Shown here one piece after another: positions 17,262 to 25,732 of a DNA stretch of 64,000 nt (position 1 is the first letter of the stretch; every line of letters starts with the position of its first letter). The DNA is taken from positions 516,629 through 580,628 of the forward strand of contig CAVVEQ010000006.1 in assembly GCA_963747315.1 (NCBI GenBank). Direction: 5' to 3'. This DNA is from CAVVEQ01 sp963747315. GTDB taxonomy: Bacteria > Chloroflexota > Anaerolineae > Anaerolineales > Anaerolineaceae. Made by a program: the position numbers and the translations under genes. The notes below the pieces were generated by a model that had not been told where the DNA came from, made no database searches, and saw only the letters and a list, made by a program, of their open reading frames with translations.

Positions 17262-18362
17262 TTAATTCAACTGGAAATAACGGAGATCCTGATCGGGGGA
17301 TCCCGCCATGTTGATATCAGGGTCGAACGAAATGAGGGTATTTCCTGCCCCCTCTTGTATCGTCACCGCAACCCAACCTTCCAATTCGGCGCCAGGCAGC
17401 ACAGTGTTGCCGATCCACTCGCGATCCTTCGGGGTGTAGATCCAGTTCCCCTGTACGATGTAGCCGGAGCTATCCAACGCCCTGAACTGATCGGACCCGA
17501 TCCATGTGGGGAAATCCTTCTGGCTCAGGTATTTCAGGTGAACCTTCAACAGGACCCTTTGAGTACCGCTTTCCGGAACCTGGTAATTCGGATTATCCTT
17601 GGTCAATATTTTTTCCGCTTCCTCACCCTGGATGCTTTCCAGTAGGGTCACCTCCCAATCCGGAGTGATCACCACGTCGCCAATCCCAGCGGGGGAATCC
17701 ATCGCCGAACCCAGGTCATTCGGATGCAGTTTTGAGAATTCCTCAGGGAGGGAGATGGAGGCACCCTTATCCAGAGTAAAGAATCGGATATAGCGGTTGT
17801 CATCCTTTTCCACATCCAACACCAGCTCCAAATTCTGCTCGTTTATCGGAACCACGGCGTCCACCCATCCTTCCACAGCTTCCGCAGTATACATATCTTC
17901 AAACAGGAATTCTGGCTGCGGCCAACCGTCCATCGTGTCGCCATGCGCCAGGAATTGATCCCCAGTGATGAATAACTCCGAGATCCCCAGGCTGTGCGGG
18001 GATTCATCCAGGGCAGTGTTGCGGACGAAAACTTTTACCAGGGCATATTCCAGATCCTCCGGTAAAGGCTCTGCCTGCCAGTCCGCCGTGTTAATAACCT
18101 TCAATGCGTCGGCTCCGCGGAGGAATTCCCTCACTTCCACATCCCAACCCGGGATGGAAATCTGGGTTCCCATGGAGATCGGGGCATTCCTGCCTAGCCC
18201 CAGTCCAATTGTTGCATTGGGATCCGTTTCCTGGCTTGAATTCGGTGAATTTGAAGGATTACCTTTATCGGACTTTGAAGAACTGAACCCGCAGGCAGCA
18301 ATTGCCAGGTACAGGAAGAAAACTGGTATGACCAACTTGAGAAAACGGACTCGTGTACCCAT
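17262..18362 (-). CDS. Lipoprotein with two DUF4352-like domains
   Basis: About 366 aa. A lipoprotein signal ends AIAACGFSSS and is followed by a Ser/Asn/Thr-rich linker. Two similar beta-sandwich domains follow: the first centred on WDVEVREFLRGADALKVINT, the second on WEVTLLESIQGEEAEKILTK. Each then has an alternating ALVKVFVRNTAL / RVLLKVHLKYLS strand and a WIG-type segment. This arrangement resembles tandem DUF4352 immunoglobulin-like modules of exported proteins. AGGAGG lies just upstream; the second of two consecutive ATGs gives the better spacing. Function unknown. Confidence 0.7.
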   Translation of the reverse strand: MGTRVRFLKLVIPVFFLYLAIAACGFSSSKSDKGNPSNSPNSSQETDPNATIGLGLGRNAPISMGTQISIPGWDVEVREFLRGADALKVINTADWQAEPLPEDLEYALVKVFVRNTALDESPHSLGISELFITGDQFLAHGDTMDGWPQPEFLFEDMYTAEAVEGWVDAVVPINEQNLELVLDVEKDDNRYIRFFTLDKGASISLPEEFSKLHPNDLGSAMDSPAGIGDVVITPDWEVTLLESIQGEEAEKILTKDNPNYQVPESGTQRVLLKVHLKYLSQKDFPTWIGSDQFRALDSSGYIVQGNWIYTPKDREWIGNTVLPGAELEGWVAVTIQEGAGNTLISFDPDINMAGSPDQDLRYFQLN

Positions 18363-18474
18363 CATCCCTCCTAAAAAAGGTACTGATCCGACCCATTGAC
18401 TTTACTCAGTATAGCAAATTCGAATTAATGCTTCAACCATCTTGAAAACTGACTATTTATAATTTTTTTCCGCT

Positions 18475-18483
18475 TGCTATAAT
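18475..18483 (+). promoter_or_regulatory. Candidate extended -10 promoter
   Basis: TGCTATAAT, an extended -10 element, lies about 85 bases upstream of the membrane-anchored protein at 18569. No good -35 is seen at the standard distance, as is common for extended -10 promoters. Confidence 0.4.
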
Positions 18484-18568
18484 AATAATGCATTCAGGTT
18501 TGGGATAATAATTTCTCTCCTGGTTTTTTGGGTCCGGTTTGCGTATAAAGGAAGGGCAAAGGCAAACC

Positions 18569-19198
18569 ATGCAAACTCCAGAAATCGAAACCGCATCCTC
18601 CGCGCCGAAACGTAATTCTGCCGGGAAAACTTTTATTCTAATTGCCCTCATCATTGGTCTGATCCTCTGTGTTGTCCTGGGCTTGATCCTGTACCTCGGA
18701 TACCAGGAATACCTGGTCAGTCCCAAGCTGGTTGAAGGTGCTTACGCTGATCCCTCTGCTGCGACAACCTATACCCTCACCCCCGATCAGACCGCAGCAG
18801 TTGCTAAATACGGTTACCCCGATTCCTTCACAATTACTTTCTACCAGGAGGAATTCTCCCCGGATTTCACCGGCGAAGTAAGAGATGAAATTTGGAGGTA
18901 TTACAACGACGAGGTCGCACTAACCTTTTACGAAGGTATCCTGGTAAACCAGGAGACCATCCCCGATCCACCCACCTCCTGGGTACCCCTGCCGTACCAA
19001 CCCAATCAATTCACGGCGTATGCCAGTCTCAAATCGATCCTCGCTACCGCCGCCATCAAGGATTATTTCGAATTACCCCTGGAAGAGGAGCTGATCGAAA
19101 ACGGGAGTTTGTATTATGCACCTGGCCTGACTTTTGGAACCGTTAATGACCGGCTTGTCTATGTGGAAACGATCAGCATGAAAGAGGGGGAGGAATAG
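18569..19198 (+). CDS. Membrane-anchored hypothetical protein
   Basis: Protein of 209 aa with a short cytoplasmic N-terminus, one helix (KTFILIALIIGLILCVVLGL) and an extracytoplasmic domain of about 150 aa. The domain starts with YTLTPDQTAAVAKYGYPDSF and contains FYQEEFSPDFTGEVRDEIWR. The ATG at 18569 is chosen over a frame extension at 18539 because AAAGG precedes it and it keeps a normal N-in anchor. The next gene begins one base after its stop, so the two are translationally coupled. Family not recognised. Confidence 0.65.
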   Translation: MQTPEIETASSAPKRNSAGKTFILIALIIGLILCVVLGLILYLGYQEYLVSPKLVEGAYADPSAATTYTLTPDQTAAVAKYGYPDSFTITFYQEEFSPDFTGEVRDEIWRYYNDEVALTFYEGILVNQETIPDPPTSWVPLPYQPNQFTAYASLKSILATAAIKDYFELPLEEELIENGSLYYAPGLTFGTVNDRLVYVETISMKEGEE

Positions 19199-19199
19199 T

Positions 19200-20351
19200 A
19201 TGAAGCGGCAGCGAACAGTATACGTGATGATTTCACTGGTCACCCTGATCGGAATGACTTTCTCTGCCTGCAATTTTCCGCTCTTCAATCCTCCCGGGCA
19301 AACCAGTTTCGACCAGGCGCATCTGATGATGATAACCTCCCGCGGGCTTCTCGACCTTTACACACCGCCGGAGATTACCGCTTCGCATTCTGGTTCATCG
19401 CCCGCGATGGCTTCGTTATTCTTTGATCCAAGATTGCTCACGACCCTGGAGCAATTGAATCAGCACAAGGCGCTTGCCCTGGAGTACCAGCGGCTTGCTG
19501 CTGCCGCGGAACGGTCTGGAAACCAGGTCCTCTATGATAAATGGACCGGCAAGGCACAGGAACATCTTGCCGCGGCGGAAAAATTAGAAAAAGCAAGGGC
19601 GGAATGGCGGCGCAGGCATCGATTCTTTCCCGCCATCAGCCGAGGGATCAAGGGTTTTACCCGCGCGATCGGCCAGGTACTTGATTTTGCGATCCGAAAT
19701 ATCGCTGAGAGTATCAAAACTCGATTCGAGGCATATATCGAAGAGATCCGGGCGTTCCTGGCAAACCCGGTCCGTTATGCGTTTGATGTCGCCCTGAACC
19801 GACAGCTTGAGATCATTAAGGGCCAGTTCATTGACCGGCTGGGACCCTTCTTTGGAGAGCGGGCGTACAACCTGATCAAACTTGATCAGCGCGCCTGGAG
19901 GATTGAGGGGCAGCTTTTCAATACGCGCACCCCTCGGCCAACTCGCACTCCAAAAACACCTCAACCCACTAAAGCAGAAGCCACCCCGACCGTCCCGACG
20001 GCAACGATAGGAGCAATCCCTCCAAACGTTGTTGGAGCCTGGCATGGGGTAGCCTGTGATGAGGCTGAAGGCGCTTTTGCCTACCGCTGGTCATTGGATT
20101 TGATGAAGGATCCCTCCACCGACCAGGTGGTGGGAACCCTGAAATTCCACGATTGCCCCGGCGGCGGCAGGGGGCTCTTCCGTGTGGTGGGGACCACGCA
20201 GACCGGGAGCGTGATCAGTCTCACCGGTACGCTGAAGGATGGAGGCGGGAGCCTTTACCAAACCCTTCAGGATCAAAATTCTGCTTCAGGCACCCAGGAT
20301 TTCCTGTTCGATAGCTCCACGGGTGAGATCGAACCGAATTACTCACCTTGA
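19200..20351 (+). CDS. Hypothetical lipoprotein with coiled region and Thr/Pro linker
   Basis: Protein of 383 aa. The signal ends FSACNFPLF with a lipobox Cys. Residues about 80-230 are helical and rich in Lys/Glu/Ala/Arg. A proline/threonine linker (RTPRPTRTPKTPQPTKAEAT) of the sort common in Chloroflexota exported proteins joins this to a C-terminal beta domain beginning VVGAWHGVACDEAEGAFAYR. GGAGGAATAGT sits before the ATG. Probably co-expressed with the membrane-anchored protein upstream. No function can be assigned. Confidence 0.65.
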   Translation: MKRQRTVYVMISLVTLIGMTFSACNFPLFNPPGQTSFDQAHLMMITSRGLLDLYTPPEITASHSGSSPAMASLFFDPRLLTTLEQLNQHKALALEYQRLAAAAERSGNQVLYDKWTGKAQEHLAAAEKLEKARAEWRRRHRFFPAISRGIKGFTRAIGQVLDFAIRNIAESIKTRFEAYIEEIRAFLANPVRYAFDVALNRQLEIIKGQFIDRLGPFFGERAYNLIKLDQRAWRIEGQLFNTRTPRPTRTPKTPQPTKAEATPTVPTATIGAIPPNVVGAWHGVACDEAEGAFAYRWSLDLMKDPSTDQVVGTLKFHDCPGGGRGLFRVVGTTQTGSVISLTGTLKDGGGSLYQTLQDQNSASGTQDFLFDSSTGEIEPNYSP

Positions 20352-20401
20352 TACCTGGATACAGTTCTATCAAATTGAATATAAAGAATTGATCCCCCGG
20401 G

Positions 20402-21181
20402 TTATTTCTCTCTCGCCCAGGTTACCACAGGCAGTATCCATTCCTCCAGTGCCTGATAGAGAATACCGTGACCAGATCCTACATTGAGGATGATTTCCTT
20501 GGAACCCGATAATCCTTTGCCCTCTGAATATTCAAAAAGCTCACGGCACGATCCAGCGAAGGTATCCTCCGAATCATAGATGGAAAGCACATTCCCGGTG
20601 AGGGAAATCCCGCTTTGAATCAAGTCTGCGTTTACCTCGGGATTGCAGATGGCCATGATCACATACCGAATCTCCGGATTGTTGATCTGGTGGGATGCGT
20701 AGATCGCGATCCCGCCGCCTTTGGAAGCCCCCACAATGGTTATGTTCTGGGGTTGGACACCGGCATCCAGCAAGGTATTCACCTGCTTACTGACTTTCTC
20801 TGCATATGCCACCCCGTCTGTATTTTTTGCTCGAACCTCGCTGATAACTGTGAACCCGAAATTTTCTAGCTTTTCCAGGATCTCCAAATATTCGTATTCA
20901 CCGAATTCAGGACTTACCGCGGGAATACCCTGGTCTTCGATTATCTTTCCGTGCAAGTATATAAGGTACTTCGCGGAAGCATTGATCATTGAGGGAAACT
21001 GGAACCTTGTGAAGTCTGGTTGTAAATCGATATCAACTCTGGTTCCCTTTGGGATCGCAACATTGGTTGGCAAAGCCCCCTGCGTTGGTTTTTTTACATC
21101 CAAAAATTTCGGCTGGCAGGAAATTAACAAGCAAATGATCAATAGGATGGCCGCTAGAAATGAAACTGTCTGTCTTTTCAT
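20402..21181 (-). CDS. Alpha/beta-hydrolase-fold lipoprotein
   Basis: Protein of 259 aa. The signal peptide ends CLLISCQPKF, giving a lipobox Cys. The body reads as an alpha/beta hydrolase: YLIYLHGKIIEDQGIP (oxyanion HG), NITIVGASKGGGIAIYAS with Ser in a G-x-S-x-G nucleophile elbow, DSEDTFAGS as the acid region and NVGSGHGIL for the His. It is therefore probably a surface esterase or peptidase-like enzyme. The start codon overlaps the stop of the upstream methyltransferase by 4 bases (ATGA). Confidence 0.72.
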   Translation of the reverse strand: MKRQTVSFLAAILLIICLLISCQPKFLDVKKPTQGALPTNVAIPKGTRVDIDLQPDFTRFQFPSMINASAKYLIYLHGKIIEDQGIPAVSPEFGEYEYLEILEKLENFGFTVISEVRAKNTDGVAYAEKVSKQVNTLLDAGVQPQNITIVGASKGGGIAIYASHQINNPEIRYVIMAICNPEVNADLIQSGISLTGNVLSIYDSEDTFAGSCRELFEYSEGKGLSGSKEIILNVGSGHGILYQALEEWILPVVTWAREK

Positions 21182-21972
21182 GAATTTTTCGTCAGTGGCT
21201 TTTTTCCTGAAAATATTCCATACCCGAAATAATCTTCCAAATGTGCGGGCGTTACACCTTTCTGGCGTACTTGCTTTGTGAATTCCCGGTACGCCGGGTT
21301 GACCGCGTAGAGTTTGATCATCCTCGCCAGGATACCCATCGCCCCGCCGCAGCCATAGCGGTAGACCAGCCCGCGGGATTCATCGCGCAGTTCGATCCTG
21401 CGGGTGCTCGCCCTGATCTCTTGAAGGCCGGCATTCACCAGTAATTCCCTCCATCTCTCGGGCGTGAGCGGGGCGATGTTTGCCCCAAGCTCCTGGGAAG
21501 CCCAGAAGGCTATCTCCTCCGGCGGGGGATATTGGATCCAGACAGATTCATTAAGCGCCACCGTTCCTCCCGGCTTCACCACCCGGGCATATTCATTTAC
21601 AGCCTTTTGCTTATCAGGTGGGAAAGCGGTCACCGATTCGGTTATAACAGTATCGTAGGTTTCATCCTCAAAAGGCAGGTCCTGGGCGTCTGCCTGACGT
21701 ATCTCCACCCGGTGCGAAAGTCCTTCGCGCCGGACTCGCTCTTTTGATCTTTCGACCATACCGGGCAGGATATCCACCCCCATAACCCGGCAGCCATAGC
21801 GTTTGGCCAGAAAACAAGGGGTGATGCCCACCCCGCAGCCAACATCGAGAATGTAACTATCGGGTCCGATCCCACACAGGGCAGCCAGTTCCTCCGTGGC
21901 TCCCACACCCCCGATGTGCTTGGTGAGACCCACCTCAGCGGCGAAATCAAAAAAGGTCGGTTTTTCGCTCAT
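21178..21972 (-). CDS. Class I SAM-dependent methyltransferase
   Basis: Protein of 264 aa. SAM-binding motif I is YILDVGCGVGITPCFLAKRY, the acidic motif is MGVDILPGMVERSKE, then RQADAQDLPFEDETYDTVIT and a motif III ARVVKPGGTVALNE. These match UbiE/arsenite-methyltransferase-like enzymes that act on small molecules. It is translationally coupled to the hydrolase lipoprotein downstream. Substrate unknown. Confidence 0.85.
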   Translation of the reverse strand: MSEKPTFFDFAAEVGLTKHIGGVGATEELAALCGIGPDSYILDVGCGVGITPCFLAKRYGCRVMGVDILPGMVERSKERVRREGLSHRVEIRQADAQDLPFEDETYDTVITESVTAFPPDKQKAVNEYARVVKPGGTVALNESVWIQYPPPEEIAFWASQELGANIAPLTPERWRELLVNAGLQEIRASTRRIELRDESRGLVYRYGCGGAMGILARMIKLYAVNPAYREFTKQVRQKGVTPAHLEDYFGYGIFSGKKPLTKNS

Positions 21973-22093
21973 GGCACCTCGCTAACTGGTCCATCACCGA
22001 TCTCGGTATTCGTTAAATCAAATAGCAATTTCGAAAATAATCTTTGCACGGCAGCAGAGAAAAGTCAAGGCGTCAGAGGAAATTGAAATATTG

Positions 22094-22525
22094 TTAATTT
22101 CGGGTAATTTTTCGTATCCAAAGGATTAATGAGGAAATCAGGATGATATCCACCACAATCGCCACGAACCCGAAAATAATCCTCCCACCCACCTGGTCCT
22201 CCCCCTCAAACGAGAAAGGTCCGATGGAGGTGGAGGATGTGTAGGTGACCTCCGGCGCGAAGGCGGTCCAATTGCACACCGCTGCCACGGAGATGAATGT
22301 GATGATCCCCAGCGCGGTGCGCAGGATTGCGGGTGCTCCCGGTGGGATCAGGATCGCCAGGCCTGCAGCCAGGAGGCAGATGGCAATGCTGAGGATGATG
22401 GCTGGTGGGGCTGTAAACTCGCCTTCGGCCGGTATATAACCGTAGAATGCGCCGAGGATGATCAGCGCCATCAGGATCATCACGCTGCCGAAAAGAATAG
22501 GAATCCAGCGGGGAGTCTCGTTCAT
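22094..22525 (-). CDS. Four-helix membrane protein of unknown function
   Basis: About 143 aa beginning MNETPRWIPILFGSVMILMA, with four hydrophobic segments. Between helices 3 and 4 is an extracytoplasmic loop YTSSTSIGPFSFEGEDQVGG. The ATG at 22525 is preferred to a TTG at 22561. No family recognised. About 209 bases with no gene separate it from the helicase stop. Confidence 0.6.
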   Translation of the reverse strand: MNETPRWIPILFGSVMILMALIILGAFYGYIPAEGEFTAPPAIILSIAICLLAAGLAILIPPGAPAILRTALGIITFISVAAVCNWTAFAPEVTYTSSTSIGPFSFEGEDQVGGRIIFGFVAIVVDIILISSLILWIRKITRN

Positions 22526-22733
22526 AAGAGTTATTGAATCCGAACCCGGCTGAATTGTCAATCCCGCGAGAGCCGCACCGAACTCCTTGCCCTTTCAAGC
22601 AATTCATTGTTCCCCGCCTGATAGGCAGAGTAGAAAACGAAATGCGCATCCAAAAAGGACACGCATTTATATTCAAAAGGGATCAAATCCCAATATTTTC
22701 CAAAGTTGAACTTTCTTCCCGATCAGCAGCGGT

Positions 22734-24368
22734 TCACGCCACCTGCAGCTCCATCGGCAACCGGCGGATGCGGGCATCCCGCGTCCTGGCCAGTACTTGG
22801 GGAACCATATCTTCGGGGATATCCACATATGAGCGGCTGGCCTGAATGCTGATCTTGCCGATGACGTGACCGGGAATTTCCGCGCGCGAGGCGATCAAAC
22901 CCACGATCTCGTTCGGGCTCAATCCGTGCTGCCTGCCCATTTTCATCTTAAGCCGCACCATACCCGACTCATGTGAGTTATCTCCGGAGCGGTCCTGGTA
23001 GGATTTTCGCTCGAATCCCCGTTTTTCAGAATGAGGGACACTCTCCGTCATGACTGTGACTGCGTGGATCGGCCGCTGTTTTTCCTCACCTCGGGCTACC
23101 TTAAGAGCAGCCGCGGCGATATCCAGTGGATCGTACCCTTCGGCTGTCATCTGTTCCACCAGCTCGCGCTCGCGCGTGAACCGCCCGCGTTTCAACCAGA
23201 TCAGTAGCTTTCCGGTGAGGCTGGCTTCCCGCTTGACGCGGATATCTTCTTCCGTCGGTAGGGTTGCCACCAGTATCTTCCTGCGGGTGAAGGCTTCCAC
23301 ACGCCCCAGGCGCCTGCGCTCGGAGGCGGAAACGAAAGTGATGGCGATGCCAGTCTTCCCCGCCCGTCCGGTGCGCCCAATGCGGTGGACGTAAATCTCA
23401 GGATCATCCGGAAGCTGGAAATTAAACACGTGCGAAATGTTGTCGATATCCAATCCCCGCGCGGCCACATCGGTTGCCACCAGCACCTGCACCTGTCCCT
23501 GGCGGAAGCGGTTCAGGGTTCTTTCACGGGCTTCCTGGATGAGGTCTCCGCTGAGTGCCTCCGCAGGAAAACCGCGGGCGGAAAGCTCCGCAGCAAGGGT
23601 GGTCGTTTCAGCCCGCGTGCGGACGAAGATCAACGCGCTGGTGATCTCCTCCACCTCGAAAAGACGGGTGAGCGCTGCAGTTTTTTCATGGGTGCTTACC
23701 AGGTAATAGCGCTGTTCGATCGCATCCACTGTCACCTGCTCGCGCTGGATGTTCACCTGCTGCGGTTCGCGCATGTATTTTTCAGCCAGTCTTCTGATTT
23801 CAGATGGGAGGGTGGCGGAAAAAAGGGCGGTCTGGTGATCAGTGGGGGTATTGGAAAGGATAGATTCGATATCTTCAATGAAACCCATGCTCAGCATTTC
23901 ATCTGCTTCATCCAGCACAACCGTGCGGATGCCGCCCAGGTCGAGCACCGAGCGGTAGATGAGGTCCAACAATCGCCCGGGCGTACCCACCACGATATCC
24001 ACCCCGCGGCGGAGTTGACTCATCTGAGACCCGTATGCCTGCCCGCCGTAGACAGCCAGGACATTTACTTTGGTGTGGCGTCCCAGTTCGGAGATCGCCC
24101 CTGCCACCTGGGTGGCCAGTTCGCGGGTGGGCACCAGGACCAGCCCCTGGATCAGTTTCTGCCCGGGTTGTATGGATTGGATCATGGGCAGCGCGAAGGC
24201 AGCGGTTTTCCCGGTGCCGGTTTGCGCCTGCCCGATGATATCCCGGCCATCCAGCATGAGCGGGATGACTCCGGATTGAATGGGGGTGGGGGAAGTGAAA
24301 CCCAGTTCGGTAACTGCCTGCACCAGTTCCGGCTGCAGGTTTAAATCATTAAAATCGGTGATCATCAA
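22734..24368 (-). CDS. deaD: DEAD-box ATP-dependent RNA helicase (DeaD/CsdA type)
   Basis: Protein of 544 aa. All core motifs are present: Q motif near GFTSPTPIQSGVIP, motif I AQTGTGKTAAF, Ia PTRELA, II DEADEM, III SAT, V ARGLDI and VI HRIGRTGRAGKTG. A C-terminal domain ending VRLKMKMGRQHGLSPNEIVG and SYVDIPEDM matches the DbpA-type RNA-binding domain. These helicases remodel RNA in ribosome assembly and cold adaptation. The leader carries two terminator-like hairpins, suggesting regulated read-through. Confidence 0.93.
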   Translation of the reverse strand: MMITDFNDLNLQPELVQAVTELGFTSPTPIQSGVIPLMLDGRDIIGQAQTGTGKTAAFALPMIQSIQPGQKLIQGLVLVPTRELATQVAGAISELGRHTKVNVLAVYGGQAYGSQMSQLRRGVDIVVGTPGRLLDLIYRSVLDLGGIRTVVLDEADEMLSMGFIEDIESILSNTPTDHQTALFSATLPSEIRRLAEKYMREPQQVNIQREQVTVDAIEQRYYLVSTHEKTAALTRLFEVEEITSALIFVRTRAETTTLAAELSARGFPAEALSGDLIQEARERTLNRFRQGQVQVLVATDVAARGLDIDNISHVFNFQLPDDPEIYVHRIGRTGRAGKTGIAITFVSASERRRLGRVEAFTRRKILVATLPTEEDIRVKREASLTGKLLIWLKRGRFTRERELVEQMTAEGYDPLDIAAAALKVARGEEKQRPIHAVTVMTESVPHSEKRGFERKSYQDRSGDNSHESGMVRLKMKMGRQHGLSPNEIVGLIASRAEIPGHVIGKISIQASRSYVDIPEDMVPQVLARTRDARIRRLPMELQVA

Positions 24369-24470
24369 AACTCCTAATCAAAATGTGGCCAGAGTGTTTT
24401 GATGATCCAGACTTACCCATTTAGCTTTGCTTTAGACTGCCTCTCCTTACGGATCGGCACGCGCAGCCAA

Positions 24471-24550
24471 TAAAATAGCCCGACACTTCGTCGGGCAATC
24501 ATCCGTTTACACCAAAACAATTCCCTGAAAAAGAAAGCCCTCTGCGGGCT
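24471..24550 (-). promoter_or_regulatory. Helicase leader with two terminator-like hairpins
   Basis: In the minus-strand leader of the helicase, the first hairpin met is AGCCC/GGGCT (24536-24550), followed by TTTCTTTTT. The second is a perfect 7-bp GCCCGAC/GTCGGGC stem (24478-24496), followed by TATTTTA. Both have the form of intrinsic terminators and lie 110-180 bases before the start codon. They may be attenuators, or one may terminate an upstream transcript. The stretch 24369-24699 holds no gene. Confidence 0.55.
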
Positions 24551-24699
24551 AAGACAAATAGTATAACACAAATCGGTGCATCGGAGAGGGGGAATCCTCA
24601 ATTAGTTTTTCTCCCCATCCTGGTTGGGTGCTGATTGTTCAGTTTGTAGAAATTAATATCGTTGCAATAATATCAACATATAGCTTGGCTGGATAATTC

Positions 24700-25668
24700 T
24701 TAACTCTTTACCAGCCTCGGTAGATCGCCCATCACCTCCAGCCCGGAGTGCTCCCCGGTACCCTCAAAGACCACCTTGCCTTCCAGCGTTTCCAGCTGCA
24801 CCACCACCCGGGCGTTCAGCGTTTCCAGAACCCGCCGGCCCATATCCACCCGGCTCGGACCGCGCAGCAGTCCACCCTCCACCCGCTTCGGACGCAGGGT
24901 CAACCGGTGGGTCCTGTTCCGCAAAACCCACTCCACCTCACCATCGGTGATTTCCAGGGATTCGATCTTCGCGCCGGTGTAGGTGGCAAAGCGGTGCAGG
25001 CTGCCATCCAACCAGAAGCCTACGATGAATCCGCGGAAAGCGCTTTTCATCCAGGGGATGATCGCCACCGAGGCAGTGATGCAAGCTCTGGCGTCCTTGA
25101 AATGATTGCTCTGGAACCAGATCCATGCTTCCGGGAAGGCTTGCCCCCAATCCTTTTCTATATACCCGTGCCCGCCACTGAAATCCATGCGCTGTCCGTC
25201 CAGGACCAATTCCCCTTCGAGGGGATGATCGAAGCTGAGAACGCCGTGGTAACACTCCATGCGCGGAACCCAGGAATACCAGCCCATGATCCCCGGGGAA
25301 AGTGGGGTCACCGGCCAGGGATTAAGCGTGCCAAAGCGGATCTGACCAGCGATTTCCCCCTCCGCGCTTTCGGTATTCAGGCTCAACCCACGAGAATCGA
25401 AACAATTTTGACCAACCAGGAAGGCAAATTTTCTGGGGTCGGGCTGGAAGGTTTCCAGGGGAAAGGTATGATAAGCTGTTTTTCCACTCACCCCCTCCAG
25501 CACCTGGATGAATGCGTGCGCATCCTTTCCAAGGATCACCCCCGGAATGATTGCCACCTTCTGCTTACCATCAGCGCTGACCAGCTTGAAGTACCAACCT
25601 TCAAAGAAAGGCGGTTTCTTCCCCCATCCATGATACATGCCCGGATTGAGCGTACTGCGGATGGACAT
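24700..25668 (-). CDS. Tocopherol-cyclase-like protein
   Basis: Protein of 322 aa resembling the tocopherol cyclase family. It opens with GMYHGWGKKPPFFEGWYFKLVS and has GIMGWYSWVPRMECYHGVLS and GGHGYIEKDWGQAFPEAWIW, which are the family's most conserved blocks. Plant and cyanobacterial members form the chromanol ring. Bacterial relatives outside phototrophs have no proven role, and no tocopherol genes are in view. They may act on other lipid-like quinols. Confidence 0.82.
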   Translation of the reverse strand: MSIRSTLNPGMYHGWGKKPPFFEGWYFKLVSADGKQKVAIIPGVILGKDAHAFIQVLEGVSGKTAYHTFPLETFQPDPRKFAFLVGQNCFDSRGLSLNTESAEGEIAGQIRFGTLNPWPVTPLSPGIMGWYSWVPRMECYHGVLSFDHPLEGELVLDGQRMDFSGGHGYIEKDWGQAFPEAWIWFQSNHFKDARACITASVAIIPWMKSAFRGFIVGFWLDGSLHRFATYTGAKIESLEITDGEVEWVLRNRTHRLTLRPKRVEGGLLRGPSRVDMGRRVLETLNARVVVQLETLEGKVVFEGTGEHSGLEVMGDLPRLVKS

Positions 25669-25732
25669 AATTGCCTCGTTCTACAGATTCGGAGTATTTC
25701 TTATCCGATTATACAACCATCCATACCAATTT

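Noticed and set aside
23385..24344. A 319-codon plus-strand open frame opposite the RNA helicase
   Set aside because: It is the antisense of a strongly conserved helicase, has His/Gln/Gly-rich composition typical of reverse-frame shadows and no ribosome binding site.
24413..24601. A 62-codon minus-strand frame across the helicase leader
   Set aside because: It spans both terminator-like hairpins and has a basic, arginine-rich random composition without a ribosome binding site.
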